DNA from: Carnegiea gigantea
Taxonomy: Eukaryota > Streptophyta > Magnoliopsida > Caryophyllales > Cactaceae
DNA length: 64,000 nt
Reading direction: 5' to 3'
NCBI GenBank assembly: GCA_029747015.1
Contig: JAKOGI010001359.1
Coordinates: 62,001 to 126,000, forward strand
How positions within the stretch are numbered: position 1 is the stretch's first letter; every line of letters starts with the position of its first letter. A program made the translations under genes and the position numbers. Under the pieces are notes generated by a model. It saw only the letters and a program-made list of their open reading frames with translations, had not been told where the DNA came from and did no database searches. Shown piece after piece: positions 12,031 to 24,253 of the stretch.

Positions 12031-12964
12031 TAACTACCATCTTACCCTCCCTTTGATTCTTAGATATATAGGGAATGTTAATGTGTTGCACTGACTATTA
12101 TTGAATTGTGCATTTCCAATAGTTTCGTAGGCTACTTAGTATCTTTTGGCCCATCATTTTTATTGTCTAAACTGATGTCATTTAATACATCATACTTACA
12201 TTTTACATGGTATGTTTAGACAGTGCTACTTGATATTAGTATTTACTACTTCAACCTAACCATGATTGAGATCATGCTCTCTAAAACTGACCACACCTTT
12301 TGTAACTTTGACCAATAATTGGAGCAGGAATTGCTCATTTGACGTTGTTGGCAACACTATTGGATCAAATTTCACTATATTCTTATTAGGTTCTCCCTAT
12401 TAATCCATCTTCTCTCTCTTTCAATTTATGTTTCACTAATTTTGTGCTATTACTATGGTCAAGTTATTAGGAAATACTATCGGGGATTATTTCAGTGTGA
12501 GGGCAATTTTGAGGCTAGGACCACTAGACAATTCTGGACATTTTCTGGTGAGTAGTTGTGATATTTGTTTAGGTTTAATTCTTGCTTACATGAATATTGT
12601 CAAAATCTAGGCTTCCTCCAGTGTGAAATTAGATCAATCAGCTTATTCTCGCCTATAGCTTTAATCTATTGGGATTTGTTTTTGCTTAGTATTTCTTTGG
12701 TTGTAGCTTCTTCTATTGGGGGTGCTTACTTACACTTTATCTCGATTTTGGCTCTTTAATGTTGGGTTGGTTGTCGCCTTCTGCCAGGATCATAAAGTTA
12801 CTATCACTGTCTTCTTGAGTTTGGAGGTCCGACATTATTTGTTGGGTGTTTGGCATTTTGGTGCTATTTTCTATAATTGTGGACCTTAGTTTCAAAGAAA
12901 TGTTTGAGTATTTGTTGAACTCTAAAATGTTGGAGAATTTACATAAACTTGTTTTCTACAACAA
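12031..12964. other. AT-rich DNA without recognisable gene
   Basis: A 64-codon ORF at 12565-12759 has no recognisable features and is probably chance. No transposon ends were found. Confidence 0.35.
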
Positions 12965-13076
12965 ATGGATCCTCCTGCGTATATTATTTCAAAATCTCGA
13001 TCTTACAAAGATATAGGGAATGTACTATTTAAAGATTGGAAATTTCCTAAGGCTATTGTGATTTGTGGAAAAGGTA
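12965..13076 (+). pseudogene. TPR-like N-terminal exon fragment (uncertain)
   Basis: An ATG at 12965 opens a frame whose residues 10-30 read SRSYKDIGNVLFKDWKFPKA. This resembles the first helix pair of a tetratricopeptide repeat, where the pattern is (S/A)xxYKxxGNxLFKxGxFxxA. Helix B then degrades. A GGTATGCA donor-like site follows the similarity at about 13072-13076. No second exon or further TPR unit was found downstream. It may be a gene fragment carried by a transposon or a remnant of a host gene. The match is short, so chance cannot be excluded. Confidence 0.28.
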
Positions 13077-13156
13077 TGCAATTCTATGTGTTATTGTGCC
13101 AATATGTGAACAATATATTAAGTACTGCAGAAAGTAGGAGTTACTTCAAATCCTAA

Positions 13157-16100
13157 GTTCCTAACCTTACTACTTATATCTATGGCTTAATTAATTTGAA
13201 AGAGCAAAGTATCCTTATGAAGTACCCATGAAGTTTAAAGCATCTACTATCAAAATGAGTTGCAAGTAAGCAATAACACTTCTTAACCTGAGTCTTGTGA
13301 AGGTTGCAATGATGGACCTTGATTGCTCTATAATTGATGTATTTCTTAGAAAGATCTTAAGTAATTCACAAGCAGATAATACATTCAAGAAACTGAAATA
13401 GCAAGGCAACTATAACAACTAACAAAAAAGTAGTTTTAGCAGTGCAAATAGTGTACAAACTATAGTTAGCTTGGATGAGACCCACGACTAAGGTAAACTA
13501 TAGGGCCCTTAGTCACTGTCTCGGTTGAGGAAACCACCAAAAGAGAGTCTAACACTTACTGGATCACCACTTAACTCAGTTAAAGGTATAGATGACATAG
13601 AGAGAGCTTGATCGAAAAGAGTAAGACTTAACATAATTTCATAAATCTCAGTTGAGTTGTACAACCTAGGTGTCTACTCCTTAAACAACCTCCTAAACTA
13701 TTTAAACAACAGCTACTTACTGTCAATGGAAATAAGCCATATGAGAAATAGCAATACTAGGTAATACATTCAAGGTCAAGTTATTAGGAATGCATTAACA
13801 CCTCATTTGCTCGTCAGACTAAACCAATGAGGTGCCATCGTATACACTTATAAAGCATGATTAACTAAGCAAAAGGCATGTAACTTGCAGCTAATTTGCT
13901 TGAACTTTGCTCATATCAAGTGTAAGTCATAGGAGAATGTTTTCTATTGGATAAAAGGGATTTTCACGCATTCTTCTGTTAGACAAAAGCAACTGTCTCA
14001 TGTCCTTGATCTAAAATTTCAACCTAATGTCCAATTATATTTTATCTGCATTTTCATGTCCTTAAGCTTTCAAAAATATTGCTACGATGGTGTTTACAAA
14101 AAGAGCAAAGTTCTTATGCAGCCCTTTGGATTGTTATAGTTGAGCTTAAGCTGCTAGTGTGTAATCTTTTAGGCTTCTTAGCTCTCCAAAGTTAGTGCAA
14201 CTTATGTCATCTAAAAATTTAATTGAAACTTAAAAATGATGCAAGTTACACTCTAAAAGCTACACTTAACATTCAACAAATCAAGGGACAAAAAGCAGGC
14301 TTGTGCATTAGGGTTGTGGACTCAAATTGAACCAGAGCTTCAAATAGGAACTTTTAAGGGCTTGGCTAGAAGGACTGAATTGATCTTAGAGGGTTCTCCA
14401 TCAACGTTGAGCCAAATGAAAAAATTTGTGCTAAAGGAATTGAAAAACTTAATGAATTGAACCCGATATGTTCAAATAGTCTGAATAAGGGTAAACATAT
14501 CTTCGACCTACATGGGATCCGACTAAAGGAGAAAAGGATCTATGATTATTATGAATAAGAAGGCTCAAGCTAGTAGGGCTAGGGTGATAAACCTGCTAGC
14601 TGCTCAGAGGAGGCAGGCTTAGTGAGGTTAGGAATGCAATGCAAACCCTTAGAAAGGTTGTAGGGATCCGAGAAAATCTGGATGTTAGTTATCATGAGAA
14701 CCTAATTAAGGAGATATTTGGCCCAAACTACCCTGAAAGATGATCATGTCATTAAGATAGGCCTTATTGTGAATACCCATTAGGTTCTTGACCACCTTTA
14801 AAGGATGAGGATAATTTCGAGGAAGTGGAAGCTAATAAAGCATGTGATGCAACAAGTGCTAACGTTAGAAATTTGGCTAGTCAGTCAGACATCCAGGGAT
14901 GACATGGATACTAATAATATAGGCTTACTCTCATATGTCATATAATCCATTGCATAGGATCCTTGCTTTCTAAACATAAATTGCCCTAAAATCATAGAGA
15001 AGAATGACAGGATATCCTTCTTCAATACTTGTCAACCAAGTTACCATCGAAATCCTAAGAAAACTATTAAAGGTTTGTTAACGGTCATCACTTGAACTTT
15101 ATGTGTGCATCTCAACATGAGGTTATGAGGTCTGGGTGTATGTGAATACGAAAAACAGAGTGAAATCTAAATCAAATTTCTAAGCCAAATTACATAGAGA
15201 AATTTTCATCTCTACCAAATAAATGCCTTGAGAGTGGAGTTAATTCAAAACAAATCGGGAGTTTATTAACTTTAGCTGCCTTATCGAGCCAAAGGGACTC
15301 CTTAGGATGTCAAGAAAAGGAAGTTGTTAATGTTATCAAGTTCCCACCTCAACCTCAAAAACTCTAGTGCAGTGAGAAGGAAAAAGACAAAGAAGAATGC
15401 AATTTTGCGATAAACAATAGGTCCTATAAAGAAAGATGCATGATCCTTGAGCATAGTAATGAGCAATGAAGTGAATGGTGACAAATAATTTATTACTACT
15501 GATTCTTCTATTTCCTGCGGGAAAGGTTGCCTTGATGTTAAGAGACTAAAGTGGTATCCTGTTTATCACCACAACTAAACTCAAAAGAAGATAGGATTTG
15601 ACTCCAAGCAAGGGAAGTAAAAGTAGGAACTACTAACTTTAGGTGATGAAGACCAAGCATACAAGAAGAGAATGTTTGGGTCAATAAAGTCTGGTAGATT
15701 TAGTACAATAGAAGACAAAGTAATAAGTTGTGATCTCAAAGGACAGCTTAGGTACCAAACCAAAAGTAGAGTCCTTTATTGCAAATATCTTGTCTTCTAT
15801 TTGAAAAAAAAAGCATTTATTGCTTCTAATGCTTTCATATTTTAAAAACGTTTCAACTTGATGAAAAGGTTTTCTCAAAATTCTTTTGTGGATCTCTTTA
15901 AATTAGCCTTTCTAATTTCAAATGTCAAGTTGTCCATATCTGAACTTCCCTAAACTTCAATAAAGCATGACATACACTAAAAAGTGTTCGTGTATGCTAA
16001 CTACAAGTGACACTAGTCGTAATACTATACTCTACATAGTCAATGTTTTTTTTTTTTTAAATGTTTTTTGTTAGATAAATAATATTATTAATAATATGCT

Positions 16101-16650
16101 AAATGTCATTGAAATATAAAAGCGCACTTCCTTTTTTAACTAATATAAATCAAATATTAGGTTTGGCCTCTCCAAACAAATGATGGCATTTTTTGTCCGT
16201 ACATAGATACAATAATTCTTTTGGAATGAACATTTGAACACAACACTCTTTTAAATTGTAAACTTAAGATATAAAAATATTCATATTAAATTTGTACATG
16301 TTTAAATAAAAATGAATGGAGTAACAATGGTATGATGTTATTTAATCTTTTAACTTACCTAAGCCTCTGAAAATTAAAAAAATATATAATATATTTCTTT
16401 TATATCTTTTTATCCTAACTCAAATTGAAATAATTTTTGAAATAACATGTTGACAATATAATTGGAATAATGATAGTACGATGAGCTTTAATCTTTTTAG
16501 CTTACCATCCAAGTATTTGAGCATTAAAATAAGATTTTTTTTAAAAAATTCCTAAAAAAATATAATCAAAGAGCTCAAAAAATAATACGATATTAAAAAA
16601 CACAAAAATGATTTCTTAAATGAGATGTTAAGAATTGACTGATAAGTGCT
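13157..16650. other. Long AT-rich stretch without recognisable gene
   Basis: About 3.5 kb lack long frames. The part at 14270-15100 is less AT-rich and reads partly like coding sequence in short pieces, such as 'HENLIKEIFGPNYPER' near 14696. I could not match it to a family. 16030-16650 is very AT-rich with A/T runs. Short minus-strand ORFs near 15302-15880 have no recognisable motifs. Confidence 0.4.
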
Positions 16651-16949
16651 TAAAATGTATTTTTTTGGGTCATTTGCTAACATTTCTTAGGGGATTGTAT
16701 GCTTTTATGACTGATTTGCTCCCATATTTTCTATTTATGCTTAGGTATGGTTGTTTGAGGTATTCTAGGTTTTTGAGACCTTTTTGACCCAACATTCACA
16801 TCTCAATGAATCCTGTTTGGCTCACCACATAGGTCCCCCCAAGCCTTGTCTCCGTGCGAGAAGAAGAAAGAAAGAAAACTAGACCATAGGCCATTGCAAT
16901 CAGCCCATGGTGAGCACCACAGTCAGTCTGTGGTGGCCTGCAACTACTG

Positions 16950-17106
16950 AGGCTCTTCATTTTGTTTGATTATGTGGCCGAGAACACTTGAATTCTTCTA
17001 TTTTAAGAGGACTAGACTTCACCAAAATCATAGGAGGTTGGATGGGAAGCACTAGAAGCTCCATAGGTAGAAGGTGGGCGAGGTGGGGATGCGGATTGAA
17101 CTATCT
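16950..17106 (-). pseudogene. Athila-like ORF, C-terminal piece (right part at 24254-25240)
   Basis: The minus strand reads an 'EEIVQSASPPRPPSTYGASS'-like stretch directly at the boundary with the 7.1-kb LTR element. It is the expected acidic/proline-rich tail of the Athila-type ORF whose body lies at 24254-25240. The insertion separated the two pieces, and the CTTCA duplication marks the break. Stops follow within about 60 codons. Confidence 0.5.
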
Positions 17107-17111
17107 CTTCA

Positions 17112-20100
17112 TGTAACAGTCCAACTTAAATCATGTTTATTTATTTAATTAAGTCATGTTATTAATTTCCTTAAATTTTATTATTGCACTTAACCATTCT
17201 GGTTTGAAGAAAAAAAAAAATCACTTTGGGCCTATTTTGCAATTCGGGGTTTTATTATTGTAAAATTTCAGAAAGATCAATAGTAGGTCTCGATAATTGT
17301 GGGCTAAGAGATCAAATTATTTGTTATAACATCAAAAAATTTAATTTCAAGCTACGAAAAATTCAATCGCATAAAGTGCATTTTCTTTCGGGTCTAAATT
17401 CATTTAGGCCTAATTTTGGCCCAACAAGTTACTACTTCATTTGCTTAGCTAATTATCATCAGTTAGGTCTGATTATCATTAGCAAAAAGATACTTTTAGC
17501 AACTTAAAAACTTGGCCAAGTAAAATTTTAGATCAATTTCATCTAAGTGAAAAAATCACAAAATATCAAGCCTATTCTCTCTCCTCCTCCTCCGTACACC
17601 CCCACAACTAGCTGCTCTGCCTGCTGTTTTACTACTTCTACCACCAGTCCTACCACACTTTGGTTGTCGGACAACCATCAGACGCCACCCTAAATAGCCA
17701 GCCGCCTCCCCACACCCTTCAAACATCATTTATACCTCCTTATTCAAGCTTAAAGTAAGTAAACCCTAACATTCTTCTTGTTTATTTTTAGTTTTGACTC
17801 TCATTTATGTTGATTTTGATTGTTGATCATGTAATCCTATTAGAAATAAGAATTATTTTGATGTTTAATTGTTGGTTAAGCTTGAAAGCATGCAAGGGTT
17901 GAGGTTGTTTATGATCATGCAAGTTTAAGTTGAAGTGACGGATTTGGATTGTTTTATATTCGATTTATGATCTTTGACATTAGTAATGGATATTATGATG
18001 TTTACGTTGATTTTAGATGAGTTTAAGTGCAAGTACAAGTTGGTAAAAAGTTAGGATTTTAGTGATCATACATGGATTAGTTTATTTTTCACCTCAAATA
18101 AGTCGATTGTATATAATTGGATGGACAATGAAATTTGAATGTCTTATTTAACTTGGATAATGCGTTGGGGTTAGACCTGTCAGTTCGAGCGAGCGGGTTA
18201 AGTGCGGGTCGGATGTATTCGGGTTTGGATAAAATATGGGTCGGATATATTTCGGATTCGGGTAAAATGCAGGCGGATGTATTTTGGTATCATGGGTTTT
18301 GGATTAACCCAATGGGTTTGGATAGTGAGTTATTTCTCTTTTTGTAAAAATCAAAAATCTTGACATATTTATTACTTAAAATTATCTATAATTAATGAAC
18401 AAACATTCTAGTTATAATTTCTCAAAAGAATATAAAAAATATTAAACTTTTAAATATGACATATAAATGCCATGTACCGGTAGATACTAAGTCACGTTTG
18501 AGTGAGTTAGTCTGTATATTAAATATTAATAATAGGTCGGGTCATTCATGGGCCGATCCATCTAAAGCATGATAACGAGTTGGAGCAGTTCGACCCGTTC
18601 ATAACTCATTTAATGATTCGATTTTTTGTTAATTAACCTACCATTACCTAATCATATGTACTTTATTAGTGGGTTGATCCTAACATGGACACAAATTGGT
18701 CCATTGTTCAACACTGGCATCAAGTTCGAGGCCAATTAGAAGGAAGCCAAAAGAAAGAATATTATAGACACACAAAATGTTACAATTATTTATTAATTAT
18801 AACATTAAAATTTTAGATTATTATAGAGTAATATTATTTAAAATATAATGAGACGTATTCAATTCACTAAGAATATACTGGTATGACTTGCACATTTTTA
18901 ATACTTATGTTATTCTGAAGTGATTTTCTTAACACTAGATATTTCATACCCATTTCTAAAGTTGTTCTATTTATAAGTTGTATATGACGATATTTTATAA
19001 GAATGAATTTTAGAAAGAATGAGTACTATCGTCTAATTTGTGAAGAGATGCGATAGTTATAAAACATCTCTCTCAACCGTTCATTATAATAAAAAAACTA
19101 TCATTGTTAAAAGGAAGAAATTAAAGAAAAATAAAAAATAAGGATATAATATTCGGGTTGAGCGGGCGGGTTCGAGTTCGGGTTTGGGTTTGGTTTGACC
19201 CAAAAATTTACAGATTTTTTGGGTTCGGTTTATTTCGGGTTCGGGTCGAGAAAATCGTGTTCAAAATAAAAAACTTTCGGGTGGATTTGGATCGGGTTTT
19301 CGGGTAGGGTCAATTTTTGCCAAGTCTACTTGGGGTGATTTTTCCAAAAAAGGATGGATTATGGAAAATTTCTTTAATAGCTAAAGGAGGTTATTTTGTA
19401 CATTTTTACAAGTAAGTGAGATTATAGATATATTTTAAGTGTTTTTGTAAAGAGAAGAACTAAAAATTAGTAAAGATGACTATGGAGTAAATTTGAGTAA
19501 CATGGCTTTGTAAGGTGATGATAAGGAACTTAGTGATTTTAAAGAGTGATTTTAGAGGGAAATTATGTGAAGAAAAGGTTGAAAGCATGGGCAGTTGGGC
19601 TATGAATAGACCCAAAACAGGGGTCCCTTTTTGACTAAACTGGTATAGTTTGGTAAATTAAAAAATTTTAAATTTTGGTGGATAGATATACCAATTAGTT
19701 ACCTTTCACATGGCTCTTGAATCACTTCATTCCGAGTTATGCGGAAAACGTTATGGCCGATTTGCTAAGACTGCGCAGCATATGCGGAAGCTGTGCACAG
19801 TTTTATTTAAGACCAATTTTAGGAGGCATGTTATGGTAATTGGATTTTCCACTGTCACTAAAAGTATTGCTGGACTTCTTAAGCTTTCCCTATAAGGGTT
19901 TTGGGTCTCAATTTGAGGTCAGGAGTGTAATTTATGAAATTGATTTCCCTTAATTCTATTACGCCTTTACTTATAGCCTAAACTATTTGCCTTGGTGTAC
20001 TTTACTTTAAATTGTATTATATCACCTTGATTTAAATCAAATTTCCATATCTTATATAGTTTGTATCATCTTAGTTTAACCTATCTTCTATCTATTCATT

Positions 20101-20297
20101 GGAGTCTGAATGCTATTTAGTAAACAAGTTCTATTAAAGTTATCAGTTGTGAGAATAAGCTCATTTGCTGACTACATGTACCTATAATGATAATTTTGAA
20201 CAGAATCAGGGCCTAATCTATCATTTCTTCCCCCTCTTGTGCATAAATACTTTTCATTGAGATTGCATTAAAAATCCCAGGTATGTTTATTGCCTAT
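17112..20297 (+). repeat. 5' LTR, 3'-truncated, with a nested insertion
   Basis: It aligns with 21185-23467 of the 3' LTR from its first base, apart from the nested element at 18172-19328 and small indels. Similarity ends at 'GTATGTTTATTGCCTAT' (20281-20297), where sequence changes at once to integrase. The missing part corresponds to 23468-24248 of the 3' LTR. The donor-like AAAGTAAGT is present near 17757. Confidence 0.9.
18172..19328. mobile_element. Non-autonomous hAT-like transposon, 1,157 bp
   Basis: It is absent from the corresponding site of the 3' LTR, so its limits are clear. The ends are TAGACCTGTCA and, in reverse complement, TAGACTTGGCA. The flanks are GTTGGGGT (18164-18171) and CTTGGGGT (19329-19336), an 8-bp duplication with one change. 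The uninterrupted 3' LTR has CTTGGGGT. An 8-bp duplication with TAG-type ends fits hAT. Both subterminal regions are full of GGGTCGG/GGGTTCGGGT-like words, and the middle is AT-rich and non-coding. No transposase is encoded; a 70-codon ORF across the left end is spurious. Confidence 0.85.
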
Positions 20298-21180
20298 TTT
20301 TGGCAAGCGCTTCAAAGAGTCTTTAGAGCCAAATTGAACTTTAGTAGCTCTTATCATCCTGAAATAGATGGGCAAACAAAGAGAGTAAATCAAATTCTAG
20401 AAAATATATTGAGAGCTTGTGTTTTGGAATTTCAAGGGAACTGGGAGGATGACTTACCATTGGTGGAGTTTTCTTGCAATAATAGTTACCAATCCACCGC
20501 TAAAATGGCCTCATTTGAGGCTCTATATAAGAGAAGATGCAGAATCCCTTTATGCTGGAGTGACCTGGATGAGGCATTGACTTTCGGTCCAGAAATGATT
20601 CAAGAAACCGCTAAAACAATTAGGAAGATTGAAAGCATATTCGGTTGCCCAGAGTCGATAGAAGAGTTACGCTGATAAAAGAAGGATGCCTCTGGAATTC
20701 CAAGTAGGTGATAAGGTTTTTCTAAAGGTTTCGCCGATTAAGGGTATTATGAAATTTGGAGTACGAGGCAAACTGAGCCCCAGATATATTGGGCCATATG
20801 AAATTACTGAAAAGTTAAATCCCGTGGCTTATTGATAGGATCTGCCTGTGGTAGTCGAACATGTACATAACGTGTTTCATGTCTCACAACTTAAGAAGTA
20901 CATCCCAGATCCTAACCATACGATCATAATGGAACCTATTGAGGTCACTGGGGATCTAATGTATGAATACTGTCTAGTGCAGATACTAAATCGCATGATT
21001 AAACAACTGCACAACAAGTAGAAACCCTTAGTTAAAGTGTTTTGATCAAATCATACCTCCTCAAAGCCACTTGGGAAACAGAGGAAGAAATGAAAGCCAA
21101 GTACCCACACTTATTTGAGGTAATCTTACATGTTATGGCAACATTCATAAGTTTCAAGGATGAAACTCTTTAAGGGGCAA
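20297..21180 (+). pseudogene. Ty3/gypsy integrase C-terminal part with chromodomain-like tail
   Basis: Integrase joins retrotransposon cDNA into the chromosome. The frame opens in the middle of the catalytic core with 'FWQAL', then 'FSSSYHPEIDGQTKRVNQIL', which includes the conserved YHPQTDGQTER block and its catalytic-region glutamate side. It continues through 'LPLVEFSCNNSYQST' and 'FEALYKRRCRIPLCW'. After a frameshift near 20655 it continues 'KSYADKRRMPLEFQVGD', 'KVSPIKGIMKFG', 'GKLSPRYIGPYEI' and 'VHNVFHVSQLKKYIPDP'. The end reads 'VQILNR..KQL' and 'YPHLFE', the Tekay/Del chromodomain-type tail. The first half of integrase is deleted, and several stops confirm a pseudogene. It directly abuts the truncated 5' LTR. 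Confidence 0.9.
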
Positions 21181-21184
21181 AAAC
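21169..21184 (+). other. Polypurine tract before the 3' LTR
   Basis: CTTTAAGGGGCAAAAAC-like purine-rich sequence ends exactly where the 3' LTR begins with TGTAATAACC. It follows the 'aggatgaaact' motif common upstream of 3' LTRs in this lineage. It primes plus-strand DNA synthesis in active elements. Confidence 0.7.
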
Positions 21185-21500
21185 TGTAATAACCAAACCT
21201 TAAATCATCTTTATTTATTTAATTGAGTCATGTTATTAATTTCCTTGCAATTTATTATCACACTTAATCATTTAGTTTTGGAAAAAAAATTCATTTTGGG
21301 CCTACTCTACAATTCAGGGTTTTGTTATTGTAAAATTTTGGGAAGATAAATAGTAGGCATTGATAATTGTGGGTTAAGAGATCAAATTATTTTACATAAG
21401 ATCCCAAAATTTAATTTCATGTTACAAAAAATTCTATCATATAAAGTATATTTTCTTTCAGGCCCAAATTTATTTAGGCCTAATTTTGTCCCAACAAGTT

Positions 21501-21760
21501 AGAATCTTGTTTAAGGAGGGCGAGAATTCCATTTTGGAATGTTAATTTCGCCAGTGGTTGAACAGCTAGGCGATGATCAGTAGCTGGCCTTTTCAGATGA
21601 TGAGCCACACTGGGACTGAGACACGACCCGGACTCCCCTAAACTACTGAAATGAAAGAAGTCCGGACATCAAGCTCCTGCCTTTTAACTGCTTTGACTCC
21701 CCTGTGACACTGATGTGATGACTGCTGGTGGAACTTTTTAGTCAAATTCTTGTTTCAAAA
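21501..21760. other. Foreign ~260-bp insert in the 3' LTR, with organellar DNA
   Basis: The 5' LTR reads straight from 'ccaacaagtta' to 'catttgcttagc', while the 3' LTR has ~260 extra bases between these points. The middle contains a small-subunit rRNA fragment (21568-21637). The remaining parts are not recognised. No transposon ends or clear duplication flank it, which suggests filler DNA captured during double-strand-break repair. Confidence 0.75.
21568..21637 (+). pseudogene. Fragment of organellar small-subunit (16S-type) rRNA gene
   Basis: The core words GGCGATGATCAGTAGCTGG and CACACTGGGACTGAGACACG, followed by GACCCGGACTCC after two bases, are the strongly conserved stretch of bacterial-type small-subunit rRNA around E. 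coli positions 270-340. The variant between them (CTTTTCAGATGATGAGC) looks closer to the plant mitochondrial gene than to the plastid gene, from memory. Only ~70 bp are kept, so it is a nuclear copy of organellar DNA and not a working rRNA gene. Confidence 0.8.
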
Positions 21761-24253
21761 TCATTTGCTTAGCTAATTATCATTAATTATACCTAATTAT
21801 CATTAGCAAAAAGATGCTTTTAGCAAGTTAAAAACTCAACCAAGTAAAGTTTTAGATCATTTTCATCCAAGTAAAAAAAATACAAAATATCAAGCCTATT
21901 CTCTCTACTCTTCCTCCTCCAACCCCCACGGCCAGCTGCTTTCCCTACTGTTTTGATACTTCTGCCACCAGCACCGTTATCCTCTAACCACCGGACAACC
22001 ACCAGATGCCACCTCAAATAGCCAACCACCTCCCCACGCCTTTCAAACATCATTTATACCTCCTTATTCAAGCTCGAAGTGAGTAAACCCTAACAGTCTT
22101 CTTGTTGATTTTTAGTTTTGGTTCTTGTTTATGTTGATTTTGATTGTTGATCATGTAATAATGATAGGAATAAGAATTCTTTTGATTTTTTAATTGTTGG
22201 TTAAGTTTGAAAGCATGCAAGGGTTGAGGTTGTTCATAATTTTGCAAGCTCAAATTGCAGTGATGGATTTAGATTATTTTGTATTTGATTTTGTGATCTT
22301 TGGTATTAGCGATGGATATCATGATGTTTACATTGATTTTAGATGAGTTTGAGTGCAAGTAAAAGTTGGTCATAAGCTAGGGTTTTAGTGATCATGCATG
22401 GATTAGTTTATTTTTAGCTTCAAATACGTTGATCGTATATAATGGATGGAAAATGAAATTTAGATGTGTTGTTTAACTTGGATAATGTCTTGGGGTGATT
22501 TTTGTTAAAAGGGGTGGATTATGAATAATTTCTTCAATTGATTAAAAAAGGTTATTTTTTACATCTATGCAAGTAAGTGAGATTATAGATGTATTTTAAG
22601 TGTTTTTATAAAGAGAAGAATTGAAAATTAGACGAAGATGATTATAGAGTAAATTTAAGTAATAGGGCTTTGTAACGTGATGATAAGGAACAAATCATGG
22701 GTTAGTGATTTTAAAGAGTGATTTTAGAGGGAAATTACGTGAAGAAAAGGTTAAGACCATGGGCAGTAGAGCTGTGAACAGACCCAAAATAGAGGTCCCT
22801 TTGCGACTAAATTAGTACTGCATCAAAAAATTGCGAATTTTGATGGATAGATAGATCAATGCGTCACCTTTCAATGACTCTTAAATTACTTCATTTCGAC
22901 CTCTATGGAAACAGTTGTGGCTGATTTACTAAGACTGCACAGCATATAAAGAAGCTGTGCATAGTTTTGTCTAAGCATAATTTTAGGTGCCATGTTGTGG
23001 TAATTGGGTTTTGCACTGTTAATGAAAGTGTTGCAGGACATCTTAAGCTTTCCATATTAGCATTTTAGGTCTTAATTTGAGGTCAAGAGTGTAAGTTATG
23101 AATTATTTTCCTTTACTTCTATTATGCCTTTACTTTATAACCCAAACTGTTTACCTTGGTGTACTTTAATTTAAATTATATTGTATTACCTTAATTTAAA
23201 CTAAATTTTCATAGTTTGTACAGTTTGTATCATCTTAGTTTAACCCATCTTATGTCTATTCATTGGTGTCTCAATACCATTTAGTAAACAAGTTCTATTA
23301 AAGTTATCAGTTATGAGAATAAGTTCATTTGCTGACTACATATACCTATAATGATTATTTTGAATTGAATCATGGCATAATATACCGTTTCTTTCCCCCC
23401 TTATGCATAAATGCTATCCATTGAGATTGCATTAAAAATCACAAGTATGTTCATTGCCTATATCTTTAGAAATCAGAACGTATTTATCAAAATTATAATA
23501 TTTTGGTAAGTACATTAATGAATCAGTTTAATCAATGATTTGTCACATAATTATTGATCCCATCAGTTATCAGTTATGGGACATTGTCCTTCAGTTACCC
23601 GCGCCACCTCAGGTTAGGTCCCTTAATCAGTTGGACAGGTGTACACCTATTTACAGATTGTATCAGTTCTCAGGGGCTCACTACCGGATAATAACTAGCA
23701 ATGTAATTTTACATTCATCTAATTTCCTTTTTTAAATTGCAAAGTGGGCCCAATCAATGTTTCAATGATCATTTAACAATACACAAATGCATGTACTGAG
23801 CTCCGGCTTACATTTCAAAATGTTTTCTATGTTTTATTTTAGACAAGTGCTCAGTGAATGGCCCACAGGCTAGGAAACCTGCTGATGATGATAAGTGAGC
23901 AATGGACCCTGGTCAGATTAGTAATGGAGTACTGTACTTCTTTTTTTTTTTTTTAAGAGATGTAATTTAAGTTATCTTGTAGCTAGAACTGTAACAATAA
24001 TGGTGATTTCCCTACTATTATGTATAAACCCTCTGTGGTTGCCACCTACGCATGTATGATTTTTGGATGATGTTGATTGTTTAGGGGCTTGAATTATGCT
24101 CAACTATAATATCTCTAGTATAATCACTTTAAGCCTTGTCCTTTTAGGAACGGTAGTAACACCCCGATCATTGGGATTATCACTTCTAATCAAGATAATT
24201 ATTTAAGGAACTATAAACAGTGAAGCCTGTTTATTTTGAGATGTTACACTTCA

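Larger units (their letters stand above)
17112..24248 (+). mobile_element. Ty3/gypsy Tekay/Del-type LTR retrotransposon, deletion derivative, 7,137 bp
   Basis: The element starts TGTAACAGTCC and ends GAGATGTTACA, and is flanked by a perfect CTTCA duplication (17107-17111 and 24249-24253). It holds a 5' LTR that lacks its last ~790 bp, the C-terminal half of integrase, a polypurine tract and a full 3' LTR. Primer-binding site, gag, protease, reverse transcriptase and RNase H are absent. The 5' LTR carries a 1,157-bp hAT-like insertion, and the 3' LTR carries a ~260-bp foreign insert. It is inserted in an Athila-like ORF on the minus strand. The integrase tail and ~3-kb LTRs fit the Tekay/Del chromovirus lineage. 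The element cannot move on its own. Confidence 0.93.
21185..24248 (+). repeat. 3' LTR, full length (3,064 bp including an insert)
   Basis: It runs from TGTAATAACC to GAGATGTTACA. It is closely similar to the 5' LTR but lacks the hAT-like insertion and carries its own insert at about 21501-21760. It contains the GTGAGT donor-like site at 22079 and the TTTTATTTTAG acceptor-like site ending at 23842. A T13 run occurs near 23940. No protein is encoded. Confidence 0.9.

Noticed and set aside
18135..18347. 70-codon ORF across the hAT-like left end
   Set aside because: It crosses the insertion boundary and arises from GGGTCGG-rich repeats.
21568..21637. Possible functional rRNA gene
   Set aside because: Only about 70 bp of conserved small-subunit rRNA are present, inside an LTR and with changes.
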